DNA from: Glutinoglossum americanum
Taxonomy: Eukaryota > Ascomycota > Geoglossomycetes > Geoglossales > Geoglossaceae
Reading direction: 5' to 3'
Length of the DNA: 64,000 nt
Assembly (NCBI GenBank): GCA_020080175.1
Contig: JAGHQL010000041.1
Span: 62,001-126,000 of the forward strand
Part shown: one piece after another, positions 32,388 to 45,200 of the stretch
Numbering within the stretch: position 1 is the first letter of the stretch
Layout of the letters: each line of letters opens with the position of its first letter
Made by a program: the position numbers and the translations under genes
The notes under the pieces: generated by a model
Told to the model about the DNA's origin: nothing
Seen by the model: the letters and a program-made list of their open reading frames with translations, nothing else
Databases searched by the model: none

Positions 32388-34295
32388 ATGCGCGTCTCTA
32401 CATACCACATTCGCCAGTTCCTCCTTGCACCAAAACGACGATCCGCGGGCTCCCAGCGAGCACATCTTACCGCTTCTGCTCTTAAGATGGCTCAGCAGTA
32501 CAAGCTTAAGATCCCCTCGCTGGACCTGAAGAATGGCGAGAAGGTCGAGGCGGAGATTGAAGGCATCGACAAAGCGAAGGTCTTGCTCTTGAAGGTTGCA
32601 GACAAATATCATGCGTTGTCGCCGAGGTGCACGCATTATGGCGCTCCGCTCGTTAAGGGCGTCTTGACCCGGGATGGCAGATTAACCTGCCCGTGGCATG
32701 GAGGTGATATTATTCCCCGACCTCGATTTCTCGTTGAGCTGATTTGACTGAGACATTTTGAACAGCCTGTTTTAACGTTGGAACTGGGGACATTGAGAAT
32801 GCACCTGCGGCGGACCCTCTGGCTCATTACCCGATCATCGAGAAAGATGGGGCTGTCTATATTGAGGGAGATGAAGATACGATCAAGGCTGGTCACCGTC
32901 TCGGGGATATTAAATGCGCTGCTGATGGACAGGAGCACGTTGTCATTGTTGGAGGGTAAGCTGTCTGGCGCTTCGTTTTTCATGGGGTTAGGAACTAATG
33001 TATCCTGTCCGCCACTTAGGGGAAGCGGGTGCTTTGGTACCGTGGAAGGCCTTCGCGGAGGAGGCTTTAAGGGACGGGTTACGGTTATCTCGAGGGAGCC
33101 ACATCCGCCCATTGACCGTACTAAGCTCTCTAAAGCCCTCATCTCGGACGCAAATAGGCTCATTCTAAGGAACTACGAATGGTTTAAGGCTGCATCTGTA
33201 GACCTGATCACGGATGACGTGCTGGCTGTGGATTTTGCGAACAGACAGGTGTCCACGGCTAGCCGGAAGGATTTCTCCTATACCAAGCTCGTACTGGCTA
33301 CGGGGGGGACTCCAAGGACGCTCCCACTCCCGGGATTCAAGGAACTGGGCAATATCTTTGTTCTCCGCACTCTCCTGGACGTAAAGTCTATTCTTGAGGC
33401 AGTGGGTGAGGAGAAAGGAAGGCGAATCGTTGTGATCGGGAGCTCATTCATAGGTATGGAGGTTGCAAAAACTCTGGTTGGGAAGGGCCATATAGTCTCC
33501 GTTGTAGGTATGGAGAAGGCGCCTCTGGAACGTGTCATAGGTGCACAGGTCGGAGTTGGCTTTCAGGCTCAGCTTGAGAAGACTGGCGTTAAGTTCTTCA
33601 TGGAGGCCAGTGTCGATTCCGCTTCACCCTCGACCTCGGACGTTACGAAAGTCGGCACTGTGAACCTGAAAGATGGTTCTCAACTCCCCGCCGACCTTGC
33701 GATTCTCGGCGTAGGAGTTGCACCCGCGACAGAATTTTTGACAGGTAACCCAGCTGTACAGCTCGAGCGAGATGGGTCCATCAAGGTCAATGAGTACTTC
33801 TCCGCCATAGGACTCGAAGATGTGTATGCTATCGGTTTGTTTTCCCCCTCTCCTAGGTTTAGACTGAAGCCAGCAAAATTCTAAGTCTGGGCAGGCGATA
33901 TCGCCACATACCCATATCATGGCCCCGGCGGCAATGGCGCCTACACGCGCATCGAGCACTGGAATGTTGCCCAAAACGCCGGCCGCGCCGTGGCCAACCA
34001 CATTAACGAGCCGTCGGCGAACCCAAAGCCATTCATCCCCATCTTCTGGTCAGCCCTCGGCAGCCAATTGCGGTACTGCGGTAACACCGTTGGCGGCTAC
34101 GACGATCTGGTCTTAAAGGGGAACCCGGAGGATGCCAAATTTGTCGCGTACTATACCAAAGGCGAGACGGTTGTGGCGGTCGCCAGTATGGGGATGGATC
34201 CGACGGTGAGTCACGCGAGCGAGCTGATGCGGAGAGGGAGCATGCCGAGCAAGAGTGAGATCAAGAGTGGGGTTGATATTCTGGGGGTCAGTTGA
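32388..34295 (+). CDS. Rieske-FAD oxidoreductase, AIF-like (AIFM3/AifA type)
   Basis: An NAD(P)H-linked flavoprotein fused to a Rieske [2Fe-2S] domain. Exons 32388-32703, 32766-32955, 33020-33834 and 33895-34295 give 573 residues. Residues 1-33 are Arg/Ser/Ala-rich with no acid (MRVSTYHIRQFLLAPKRRSA), a likely mitochondrial presequence. The Rieske ligands are CTHYG (C81, H83) and CPWHG (C101, H104, completed by splicing). The first Rossmann motif VVIVGGGSGCFG crosses an intron; PPIDRTKLSKAL is the AIF-family block; the NAD motif is VVIGSSFIGMEVAKTL; YAIGDIATYP, also split by an intron, binds FAD. The C-terminal dimerisation domain has IPIFWSALGSQLRYCG. Fungal members are linked to oxidative stress and cell death; the exact substrate is unknown. 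Confidence 0.95.
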
Positions 34296-34310
34296 GGTAA
34301 ACGATATGAA

Positions 34311-34482
34311 TGGGGGGGGGGGGGGGGGGGGGAGAAAAAAACGCCGTTTTGTTTGTTAATGGGATAAAGGNNNNNNNNNNGAGGAGGGGAGATGAGGTGT
34401 ACGGAGGGGGCGGGAGTTCCGGCGTGTGTTGGTGGGATTGCGAAGGGGGGGGGGGGTCGGGGGCGGGGGGGGGGGGGGGGGG
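34311..34482. repeat. Poly-G tracts flanking a sequence gap
   Basis: G-runs of about 20 bases occur at 34312-34332 and again between 34445 and 34482. The N block at 34371-34380 marks an unresolved join. The tracts could form G-quadruplexes or could be a sequencing artefact. Confidence 0.85.
34371..34380. other. Assembly gap (10 N)
   Basis: Ten undetermined bases next to homopolymer G-runs. The true length of the gap is unknown. Confidence 0.99.
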
Positions 34483-35718
34483 TGGATAATCCATCACCCG
34501 TCTTACTGTTGATGGTAATACGTGTAGCCCTTATGAAAAGACCCATTAGTCGTCCAGGTTTCTCCATACCTTTTTCCGCCGCAGGGCATATCAACACGGA
34601 TCGCGCGTCGCATTTCTCTTTTGCAAACTGCCGGTTTTGCGTGCCTAGCTACCCCCCCGTTCAGAGCACCCTTCATCCTTTGCTCGCATCGTGCCCAAGC
34701 CCCTGGGTGGTGGATCGTCGCTCTGCGTTCGCACGAGTGCTCCCCTAACACCCCATTCCAACCCCCCCTCCCCCCCCACGTCGGCGCACTAGACATAGCG
34801 AAGTGAGCTCAGTGTGCGCACCAGCAACCTCTCGTATAGAGGACGTCAGCCCCCCCTCCCCTTTCCCGCCCGGCTGTCTGTTCTCTGGCTCAACTAGCTG
34901 CCCCTGAATATACGGGATAACCCCCCCCCTCCGGTCTCCCCATGGGCCTGCGTAATTGCTGTGTTAGATGCCCGGACTATGGGATAGTCTTTCCGGACCC
35001 TCGGTGGGCAAAACGCCCGTTTAGTAGAGCTAGCCACTGGGGATCTCCCTAAGTTCCCGTTTAGGCCGTAAGGGTGGGGGGATTTGGGGTTGGGTCCGAC
35101 TTGTCGTGGGGCTCTCTTTCTTTGTAGGCGCTCTTGAGCCATTCGTGTTGGCTTGGGGTTTTCTCCAGATGGCTAGCTCGCTATCTTTACGGGATACTTA
35201 GGCTCTAGGATTCGAAGACAGGAGCTCCGCGCGGTAATCTTAAGTCGTTTAAATCAAGCTGCCACGGTAGCGTATTCGCTGGATAGCCAGCTTCTTATTC
35301 CCGTCTCACAACAATAGACAGGCTCTGAGATCTGGTGATAGAAACCTCGAGCGACACTTTTCGGTGCCGTTTACTCTCCTGAATTTTTCCGGTATTGTTT
35401 CCTCTAGAGAGTAAAAAGAGAATAAGGTGTGAGGAAGTCACCATACATGTCTTGAAAGAAAAACGCCGCCATAAGGGCTGTACATGTAGTGTACATTAAC
35501 TGTTTAGGTATCAAAAATAAGGAAAAGAAAGCAGATCGTTTTCTTCTACCGTAAAGATTTCCCAGCCAAGTTGAAAACGCCCTAAAGCCGGTAGGCGGGC
35601 TGTCTAACAGAATAGCTTGCTGATCGAGCCCGCCGATAACGCCAGAAATGTTGATTAGTGACATGTTGCGCTGACAAGAATGAAAGAATGAGGCTGGAGA
35701 TAACGAAAGCCTGAAGAT

Positions 35719-37908
35719 TTAGTATCCCACCACAGTTGTTGGATAGGACCACGCGACAATGGAGATGATGAAATATGCTGACATCAACAGGACGCCCTCA
35801 AACCTAGTTTTAGTAGGGTTAGTCAGATCAAAGCACCGAAAAGATGCAGATGTCACTGACCAATGAGACTTCCCATCTTGGATAAGATAGTCAACCATGA
35901 GGACAGAGACAAACAAGGTGGCAATCTGGAAGCTATCAAAGTAAAGGTTCATGTCGTGGATATCTAGAATCCAGCCTAGGACGACGATCGAAGGAAGAAC
36001 GAGGAGAGCTATTTGCATACTAGAGCCGACAGCAACGCCAATAGAAAGGTCCATCTTGTCTTTGACAGCGACAGTGATAGCTGTGGCATGCTCTCCCGCG
36101 TTTCCCACGATTGGAAGAAGGATCAATCCGATCTAGTTGATATTAGTCACTTTCGCATGCACACCCTGACAAGACCGGAACCTTACAAAATTCTTTGAGA
36201 TGTTTCCGGTCTCGGATAATGCATTGATACTCCCAACCATATACTCGGCACAAATTGCGACCAGAGCTGTGGAGATGGCGAGCGTGAGTAATGCGGTCAC
36301 GACGCTAAGCTCCGGTATCAACTCTTCATCCGGATCACGCGCGTGCGCACCGTGGCCGCAAATACCACCCGCAAAACCACAACCAATTGTAGCCAAGCCT
36401 TTTTCTGATGGACCCTCTGGCTTACTCAGTCTTGACTCGACCTTGCGGCAAGGTCCGCTATACAGGGCAGTATGTGATTTGAACTGAAAGAAGAGATAGC
36501 AGCCGTAGACGATGAGCAGTATGACTGCAGTCCCGCGAGAGATCTCCGCAATGCCAGTGTCGCCCGCTGGATCAGTAGTGTGTGAGTAATCTGGGGTTGA
36601 AATCCCAAAACAAGGATCTCAACATACCGCTTGACCATGCGTGAAATGCTGTCGGAATGACCAAGCTTCCAACAGATATGACCAACAAGCTACTGGAAGT
36701 CTGTGCGACCGCCACATTGGGGGATTGTTCAACACGAGTCAACCCTCCGGCGAAAAAGCACATCCCCAAGACGAGGAGTAGATTTGATAGGATGCTGCCA
36801 ATCAAAGCAGTTTGCACGATCAAAACTTCGTGTCTAATTAGAGCAGAAGTGGAAACGATAAGTTCCACAGCATTCCTGTTACGAAGTCAATCTAGATAGA
36901 ATAAACTCGGCCAGAGGTTCCCACATACCCAAACGTTGCGTTAAGTAAACCGCCGAGCGTCTCGCCCAACCTCAACGCAAGCTCTTCTGCTGCATAGCTC
37001 AGCATCGCAGCGAGTGGGATGATAGCTATGAAGTTGACAATAAAAACAACGATCGGAGAGAGATGTATGTAGTTGACAATAATACCAGCAGGTACAAAGA
37101 CGAGAAGGACGTTGATCCACGAGCTAAAGAGAGTCGCTCGTATTTGTCCCCAGAACACGTACTTCGGTTTCTGCTTCATTGATTCCATTGTTAGGGGGCG
37201 CTCCACCGCTTTATTTTCTCTGCTGGAAAGGCGTTTCCTCCGGCCCGCACTTGCATGGAGCAGAAGGCCGGCCCCGATTAGGATAAAGAGAGCCACAGAG
37301 CTGACGAGGATTAAAGGAGTAACTCGGAAGAAAGAAAGGCTTGGCCCACGTCTATTTACTGTGTTGGTTGAACGTGGCGGCTTTGACGACATCGGGGGGA
37401 GGGATATGCGGGCTCCCAAAAGTGAAAAGCGACGTTTGCCAAATGTAGGAGGAGGAGGTAGGGCGCTCTCGATGGCTTTTTTGCAGTCCTCAGTAAGGGT
37501 AGAGTTCGCATCCTAAAGTAAATATTGGTACGTGTAAGTTTCCACTTCGAGGCTGCAGTTGAGCTCGGTTTGGCGGGAGATTAGGCTTCCCCGGCTACGT
37601 ACCATCTGTGCCCTGCAAGTTTCCCTATAGTCCTTTATCGCTGTCCACGAGCCTAATTCAAAAGACAATTTCCCGTAACCTAGGCCGCGGAGACTCGGAT
37701 ACAGGGAGACTAAAGTGAGCAGCAGCATGAGACACGCGGATATCTTCGTCCACCATGCGGCCACGAGACCCCAGAGGCGATTCAGGAGAGAGCATTTTCT
37801 CGACCGACTCGAAGGTGCAGAACCGAGATTTAGCTGAGCCGATAGCTCTCTGGGTGCTGGAAGGCCCGGCGGGGTTCCTCTAACTTGCAGCTGGAGGTCT
37901 CCGGACAT
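35719..37908 (-). CDS. Vacuolar Ca2+/H+ antiporter (CAX/Vcx1 family) with N-terminal membrane extension
   Basis: Exchanges cytosolic calcium for vacuolar protons. Exons 37908-37603, 37512-36929, 36875-36628, 36566-36187, 36132-35861 and 35803-35719 give 624 residues. Both CAX alpha-repeat signatures are present: [16 protein letters not shown] (about 291-306) and [13 protein letters not shown] (about 511-523), with an acidic/His-rich loop between them ([12 protein letters not shown]). The CAX part begins around the Met at 37188 ([15 protein letters not shown]). The 240 residues before it are unlike normal CAX leaders: a helix ([20 protein letters not shown]), [28 protein letters not shown], and another helix ([20 protein letters not shown]), as in a separate fungal small-membrane-protein family. 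The frame is open across both, so this is a fusion or two overlapping genes. The fourth acceptor could lie 24 bases earlier, but that intron would be only 37 bases. Confidence 0.9.
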
Positions 37909-38959
37909 TCTTAAGAATGAGAGCGTTGTCTAAACGCTGGAAAACGCAGAGTTTCAGTCGTTCGTGAATGAGAGTTTGAAAAATCTGTATAGAGATTTGA
38001 GTATCGAAGTGAAATTAAATGTTAGATTCGTTGTATAGTACTAACTTATAATTGTTGTTGCGTTTGCGCAGACTAACGTACTATGTTAAACGAGTGGTGC
38101 TGGGCCAAGATCAGACCGACCTCGCCACTCCAGCTGGCAGAAGGTCGCCCAATTGCGGCTGTGCAACGAATATTCATAACGAACAGTTAGCCTCTGCCGG
38201 CGACACTTGAAACGCCAGGCGAATGCTGCGGAGAGGCGATCTTTTAAGGTGATGATGTGTGGTGCTCCACCCGCTGCCTCGTGCCTGACGATCGAAGGTA
38301 TCCAAAGCGGTACAGAATAAGCTATCCCCAGGTGCTGTGGTGGTAGTGTTTAGGACATGTGGGGATCATCCACCTAATGGCATCCGGTCAACCCCCTCTA
38401 ATTCTCTGGTAGAGATAGAAGACTTGTTGGATGATGAGAAGCTCTGGTGCACTGCGATAAGTGCTCATTGCGGACGAGGGCGACTTTCAAGTCACAGGAT
38501 CGGCTAACCTTAAGCACGCTTAAGTTGTGCGATGATATATCAGCTCATCGATGGCTAAACGCAAAAGGGAATTCTCGCTTGTCAAATGTCTGGTGAATGT
38601 CACTGTTCCAACTACGTGTACTCTGTACTTCGGGCCGGAAGGCCATTTTGCCTTTTGAACTTGAGGTTGGGGAAGAGCAACTTCAGAATCCCCACATTGT
38701 ATATTATGTACTATGTACAGGGTACCATGTACTTGTTGTAGATGACGTGGTTCGCCGTAAGGTGGCGGGTTCGCTTCGCTTCGTGACTCGGCCGTTCTCT
38801 TCGCCTTGTCAATGCGTGGCTGGACGAATTAGCGACCAGCCCGCCGAAACCGAATGATTCAACAGGCTACAGAAAATGCATCGATGGGACAACGAGCAAT
38901 AGAAATACCCTCGTCTCTCCTCTCTCGAATAGCCCCCATTTCCTTTGTTTCTTAGAGCG
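37909..38959. other. Intergenic, divergent gene starts
   Basis: About 1 kb between the antiporter and the coiled-coil gene, so it holds both promoters. A patch around 38695-38740 contains several GTAC/TACATGTA-like half-palindromes. No gene seen. Confidence 0.5.
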
Positions 38960-41430
38960 ATGGCGAGCAGTATGAACCCGCGGCATTCCACAGGACCCGC
39001 GTCTGACGAACGCGATCTGGCGGTGATATCCATGCTTGCTGCTCAGTCGGATTGCCACCATTCGGAGACGATCACTTCACGGCCGCAAACGTCAGATCTG
39101 AGATGCTGCTGTGGACAAGCTGATTGCGTATTTCTCAAGCATAATAATGCACAACTGCACGGTTTGGAAAGGAATGTACAGACTGCCGCACAAATGGGTC
39201 AGGTATGTTGCCACCCAATCCTTTCTTTCAGTTCTTCCCAGTAGCAGACTACAAGTTTATTGTGTCATATACCCTTGTATGTACCGGGTGGAAGGGCGGG
39301 TTGTTTCGTCCTTAGTGCTAGATGTCGCTGATTCTCTCCCTCTAGGCGTTGTTAATTCGTCATGAAATCTATATGGCCGATGCGGAGAGACAACGCCACG
39401 GCATGACTGAAGTTATTGAGAAACTCGAGGCGGGGAAACGCGAGCTCGAAACCGAGAATGCGAAGACGATTGAGGAGAATCGTGATCTGCTAAGTCAACT
39501 TGAGGAACTTAATAATACCGTTGCAGAGACAGACGACCATGTCAAATCGCTAACGGCGACTTTGCTTTCGACGCAGGTTGAACTGCAAAGACTCACGGTA
39601 TTGGCTTCTCGAACTGCACAGCTTGAGGCTCAACTCGCATTGTTGGAAGAGGAGCAGGCCCAGCTGCAAAATACGCTAATAATTACGAAGGAGGACGAAC
39701 GCTCTGCGATACAGCGGTGGAAGAGGGCAGAGAGGGCGTTAGGCGACCTCCAAGACCAGCTCGACAGGGTTGAACAGGAGGCTAGGGATGAGCGGGAAAG
39801 ACATATTGAGGTTGTCGGGCGACTAGAACGGAGAAGGGTGGTGGAGAAGGAACTTGAGAGTGCTGCTGGACGCCTTAAAGGCGCTGCCGCTGCGAAAACC
39901 CTCGGAAAAGGCAAGGGCGGAAGCAGCGTGGTATCGCATTTCGTGAAAGACATCTTACAGGACAATGCGAATCTACAAATGGGGATTGTTGAGCTTCGGG
40001 AGATGCTCTTGACCTCGAATGAAGAAGTGCAAACCCTTCGAGAACAACTAGTGATGCACCAACCGACTCTGGAGGATACCGATGGGCAACGCTCGGCTAC
40101 GCTGAGAAGGGAGTTAGGCGTGGAGTCATCGCCCATGGCACCGCAGGAAGTTCACGTACATCATCACTATCATGCTCCTCCGCATGTCCAAGAAACCACC
40201 CCCAAGGAAAAGGCATCGCCTCTACGACGACCAAAGAAGAAACGCAATGTTATCACTCCGACGCTCTTCAACCCACCAAGCCTACAGAATCTCCGCTCAC
40301 CAACTTATTTAAAAACGTCACCTGGCCCCTCGACCGCAGCGGCCATCCTCTCTCAAACCTCCGTTTCCATCCCTCCCTCAGCCACACCTACGTTTCCTTC
40401 AAAGCGTTCGTCCATCCAATCCACACAAACTCGATCCTCTTTCGCTCCTTCGTCAGTCCCAAGCTCCCCGCCGTCGGTCTTCGATCGTGCTTTCGGCAGC
40501 AGCGTGATCGACTCATCACGACCAACTAGCCCGGAGAGCAGCGAGCCGTGCTCGCCAACATTCTCTCCGAGACAGTTTAATAGAGGATCTGATGCTTCAT
40601 ATCGCAGCTTCTCAACCCCAGCCGGAGTAAATACTACGGCTTGTGTAGGTCTCCACCCGACCTGGGAGGAGGATGACGCAGATGCAGAGTACACGGACCA
40701 CGATATTTCGCATAGTAATGACCAAATATATCCTGAAGAGGATACCGATCTAAGCCATGCAGCGGCTAATGACAACAACATAACCCTAGTCGAGCCAAAC
40801 ATCTCCAGCGATGATGACGTCCCGCGACCTACCCTCCGCCGTTCTGCCTCTCATGAAAGCATCCTCTCCATCTCAGCTCTTGACATCCCCGCCACCATCC
40901 GCAATCGACCATCTCAAGTCTTCCTCGGCAAAGGGGCCTACTCCTCTCCGCGCACCACTTTAGGTATCGTATCTCCCACCGCTGCGCTCGATACCAGCAA
41001 GCCAGTCCTCACAGCTATGACCGCGACTGCGCGCCCGGTATCCCGAAAGGGCTGGGGGTATGATAGCAGCACTTACAATCGATACTTGCTTGAGTCTCGT
41101 CGTGGGCATCATAGCCGAAACCCCAGCTATGGGGATTCTACTCCCGATAGAGCAGGTCCACAAAAGGACCAGACCCTCGGCCGTAGGGTCGGTGGTTGGG
41201 TCTGGGGCCGGTGGGGTATAAGTCCAGAATCCTCCTCTCGTGGCACGAAGCCGAATCCCATACTAGAGGAGAGGCTGCCGGGTGTAAATCAACCAGGCCC
41301 GATTAGGGGGATATTTTCCGGATCGGCACCGGATACTGATGGTGGTGGGAAGGGCAAAAGAAAGAGCGTGCTGGTTTCAGAGGTGGACAAGGAATTGTTG
41401 AGGGAGACGCTGAGGGAGCAGGAGGCGTGA
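38960..41430 (+). CDS. Conserved coiled-coil protein of filamentous ascomycetes
   Basis: Exons 38960-39202 and 39346-41430 (775 residues). Residues 45-90 have a Cys-rich start, CCCGQADCVFLKHNNAQLHG, running into GLERNVQTAAQMGQ and, after the intron, ALLIRHEIYMADAERQRHGM. Residues 95-320 form a long coiled coil (LLSQLEELNNTVAETDDHV, VVSHFVKDILQDNANLQMG, VELREMLLTSNEEVQTLREQ). A VHVHHHYH motif follows, then a disordered Ser/Pro-rich tail. I recognise the arrangement as a conserved Pezizomycotina protein without an assigned name; a cytoskeletal or membrane-scaffold role would be a guess. Two in-frame ATGs (38960, 38972) are possible starts. Confidence 0.85.
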
Positions 41431-42223
41431 GAGGTGATACTAGATACAAGAGCTGACTGATAGTCGATACGCGTTTGCGTTGTGAATGGTGACTTTTTTC
41501 TTTGCTGTTTATTAGCGACAGTTAGGGTTGTGATCTTCCAATTTCCGCACTATACCCGCGGCCGACAGACTGAAGTTTATACTTGTTCATCTTTACTGCT
41601 TAATTTTCCTAATCGTCAAAATACCCCGCAACGGCAATTTTTCCATAGACAGGAGTATCTTATGATTGAGAACGAACGGTACCAGACATGCCCGAGATGA
41701 TGGAACCACTAGGCTTATGCAAGCACGTAATATATGTATGTAGCATACAAGCACGAAATTTCCTGTTAATGGTATGCCACATATCAGAAGGACCGTAGAT
41801 TAATCTCGTTATATATTCCCGCCTATAATGTGGGACCCCTGGCAATTGCTGCTCGTACAATGCAGGAACAACCATGTGTAGCATCGCCGTTCTGGCCCAG
41901 CTGGTTGCGGCTCAAATAATCACGTGACGGTACTTGCTAAAATCGCGTTTACCCAATCTTCCGACAACGCATCGTGCTGAGAACAAACAACATTTCAACC
42001 TCACCGGCTTTGCCTACCTAGCAATCGTACTTCAGGCCTTATCCAGAGAGCTGGTTTGCGCTTTTCTGGCACCGCTCCTCACTAAGGTCCAGTACGGGCG
42101 AATTCGGCTCTAGATTGAGCTTAGTGAGTAATTGCCCTTTTTGCTGATGGCAACGCGTTTGAGCCGCATTCAAGAACGAGATTCTGACGATGTCTCTTGT
42201 TTTGTGCAGCAACGCCGGCTGCA
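41431..42223. other. Intergenic, NUP85 upstream region
   Basis: About 0.8 kb. A GTGAGTAATT (near 42122) followed by TTTGTGCAG just before the NUP85 start could be a 5' UTR intron. No gene recognised. Confidence 0.45.
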
Positions 42224-45200
42224 ATGTCGGGATTTGCAGTTCCTTTCTCTTCAAGCCCTCCAGCTACGCCAGACAGCCATCGTCGCAGTTACGTGTCCAA
42301 TCCTTCCACTACTCCTGCAGGTCCTCCGCCACCATCATCCGGCTCCTTCACACCAGCAGGCCCACCACCATCATCTGTTTTTGGTAGTTCGCAGCTAGGT
42401 CTTGGTTCTGGCACTGGATCCGGCTCCGGATACGGAAGACCCTACTCTCCGCCTAAACACAACAAAACGAAGACACTCTTTGCGCCTTCCGGTGTCAGCA
42501 AACAGCAGACTGGGCTTGAGTTTGGTGTGCCTTCAAGGTCGAAGAATGGAACACCGGGTAGACATTTATATAAGCGTCCTGGTTTCGCCTCTAGTAGCAG
42601 CCCACCGAGGGATACTGGAAGCGATGGCGATGATGAGGACGATTCCATGGCCGACGCGGATGTGGATGAAGCACCTGCCTCTGGTTATGCTGCAAGGAGC
42701 ATGATAGAGGACAGCATTTCTTCGAGCCTTCCAAATTTTGCAAGCAGTGCGAGGTCTTCGGCTAGACTAAGCTCAAACAATACCCCAAGAGGCACGAAGA
42801 GATCTCGTGGTGGTAGTAATGCGCGAACTGGACCGATACCATCCCCCTCTCAGCGCGCGAAGAGTAAAGGATCTGCCATTGCCGGCATCATAAGGGACCT
42901 CGCGGCTAACTGTGAGCCGGCGTCGGTCGATGAAAACGACGATGTGATACTTACTACCGAAGACCATGTAATTGGGTTGTATAACCGCTGCCACGGAAAC
43001 CAAGCAGATGATCTGGATTACCAGAAGGCGCTCTCCTCTGTTTCAGACGAACTCGTTAGGTTTTGGCAGGGTTCGGACAGTGGAAAATTCCCTGGTATGG
43101 GAGGTTTGGATGGAGATGTTATTGGCATTGGCCCGGATGAGCGAGCCTCTCCCATTGCGAAAGCAACATTCCTCAGTAGTCTCTTACTGCAGTTGCGCCA
43201 CCCGCCACTCACGAAGCGGTCTAGTGGCTTACCACAATCAAGCGCCGGTCGCTCTTCGCTCGTGCTTCATTCTCCCAAGTCTTCCAACGTCTTAGGTCGT
43301 CCTGTTGCATTGCCGAAGCTCCTCCTAGACTGGCTCAACACCTTCCACAACCCCTACCCAACAGCCCTGATTGACTTGCAGGCTCACCACCCCAACTCCA
43401 CAGCTCACCCGGATTTTTGGAATACTATCTACTCAGCTTGTCTCCGGGGCAAGATTGATGAGGTGATCCACATTCTCAAAGAGGCGGACTTTTCTTACGC
43501 CAAGTCTGCAAAAGACGACGGAGAGTTAGAATACGGGTATCGAGGCGTGGCGCTCAAGAACATCCAGGTTGCTATTGGCTGGACTATTCAGGTCCTGCAG
43601 GAATGCCCGTCTGTCCGGAGTGGTGACTGGGAGGTACGAGGAGGCTCTTGGGTGATCTTCAGATTGAGGGTTGCCCAGGCGATTGAAGATTTGTCCACTT
43701 TCGCGGAGGGCGGGGGCCAGGACGACACCTCCATGGCTGATTCTTTCAACTCTTTCTCGGCCGAGAATTTTGGCGTCCGGAGTCTCGAGAGCAATGGCAA
43801 ATCATCGCTAAGCCACACGGCGAGGCGAGTAAAGAGTAAGGTGCCATGGACCATCTACCAGAGTCTGAAAGCTATGTATGGAATCCTCATTGGCAGTACG
43901 ACCGAGATCCTATCGTTCTCGCAGGATTGGGCGGAGGCAACGATCGCACTTACTGCCTGGTGGGATGGCGAAGAGGACGAGTTTATCCTAAGAAATTCTG
44001 CCAGCGGAAATAGGCGTAGTCCTGGCTTTTCTCAACCACTCGATGGGCCATCAGCGTCGGAGAACTGCACCATATACCATCAGAAATTGGCCTCTGCCTT
44101 CAATCGCGTGACAGACATCGCGGACGAAGACGCATTTCAAATCAATACTCTCAATCCTATTGAAGTTGGCCTGGCTTCTATCTTCGACGGCGATGTCGAG
44201 GGTGTTATTGGCCTGTTACGGGGTTGGTCCCTCACAATTACCTCCGCTGTCGTGGAGATTGCTGGCTTGGGTGGCTGGCTTGGCTTTCCTGGTGACGGAG
44301 ATCTCATGATGGGCTTTGACAAGAGTGATCTCACGGTTTTGAACTTCGGTCAATCAGGGAAGAGCGTCAGCAAAGACGGCATTTTAGTTGAGTATGCCGA
44401 GGGCCTATTTCGCCGAAACAAGCTTGAGGGCGGGCGTAGTAGGGGCTCGGCAGATGCTGGTGAACCTAAGAAGGGGAGAGCTTCTCGAGAAGGGTGGGAA
44501 ATTGGCGTTCAAGTTCTGGGCAGACTTGAAGACTCGGCTCTCGCGAGCAAGAAACTAGGTGACCTCCTCGAGATCCTACCGCTCACTTCGAGCGAGAGAG
44601 TAGACAAATTGCTCGATCTTTGCAACAAACTTAACCTGGCAAGCCAGGCGTGGAAAATCTCTGAGGTGAGTTGAGCATAATGAACTGTGGTGGCTGCAGC
44701 TGATCTCCACCTAGAAACATGCCGATTCCCTCGCGGAGGGCTCTCATAACTACGGGGAGGCGCTCATCTATTACGCTCGCGCTCACCATAAAAAGAAGAT
44801 GAGGAGTATCTTGGACCTTCTGATCTCTTATTGTCTTGTACACTCAATTGCTTATCCTCCGGAAGCCGAACTCGACGAAAAACTCAAAACTCTGCTTGCT
44901 TCGCCAGCTGAAACTCTCAAGGGGCTTGCAGAGTCGGATCCAGTTGCCGCTCAACTTCTTGCGATCCATTTGAGCGGGTACGCCACTTTACGCAAGTTCT
45001 ATAATCTTAGAGACGAAGAAGCCAACCTCAAACCCGGAGAGAAACCCAAGCTACGGGAGATGGCCTGCATGAAAGAAGCTGTGGCGGCGCTTCTGGCTGT
45101 GGTTTCCAGCTCCACAGACAACATCCACGGTGGGCTCTACGATGAAGATCGGGGGGCTGTTGTTGGCGTTGACGGTCTTATGGCTCTACTAGGAGAGACA

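Larger units (their letters stand above)
34296..35718. other. Intergenic with G-runs and assembly gap
   Basis: Between the convergent ends of the AIF-like gene and the antiporter gene. It holds long G-runs, a 10-base N gap and C-rich tracts at 34760-34940. Frames here (such as 34503-34796 and 35404-35664, both minus) have no recognisable domain. Confidence 0.5.

Noticed and set aside
35404-35664. Minus-strand frame of 86 codons after the antiporter stop
   Set aside because: No similarity to the antiporter tail or other families; probably 3' UTR.
36591-36627. Alternative 37-base intron in the antiporter gene
   Set aside because: It would restore eight more residues in frame but is shorter than any other intron here; the 61-base version was preferred.
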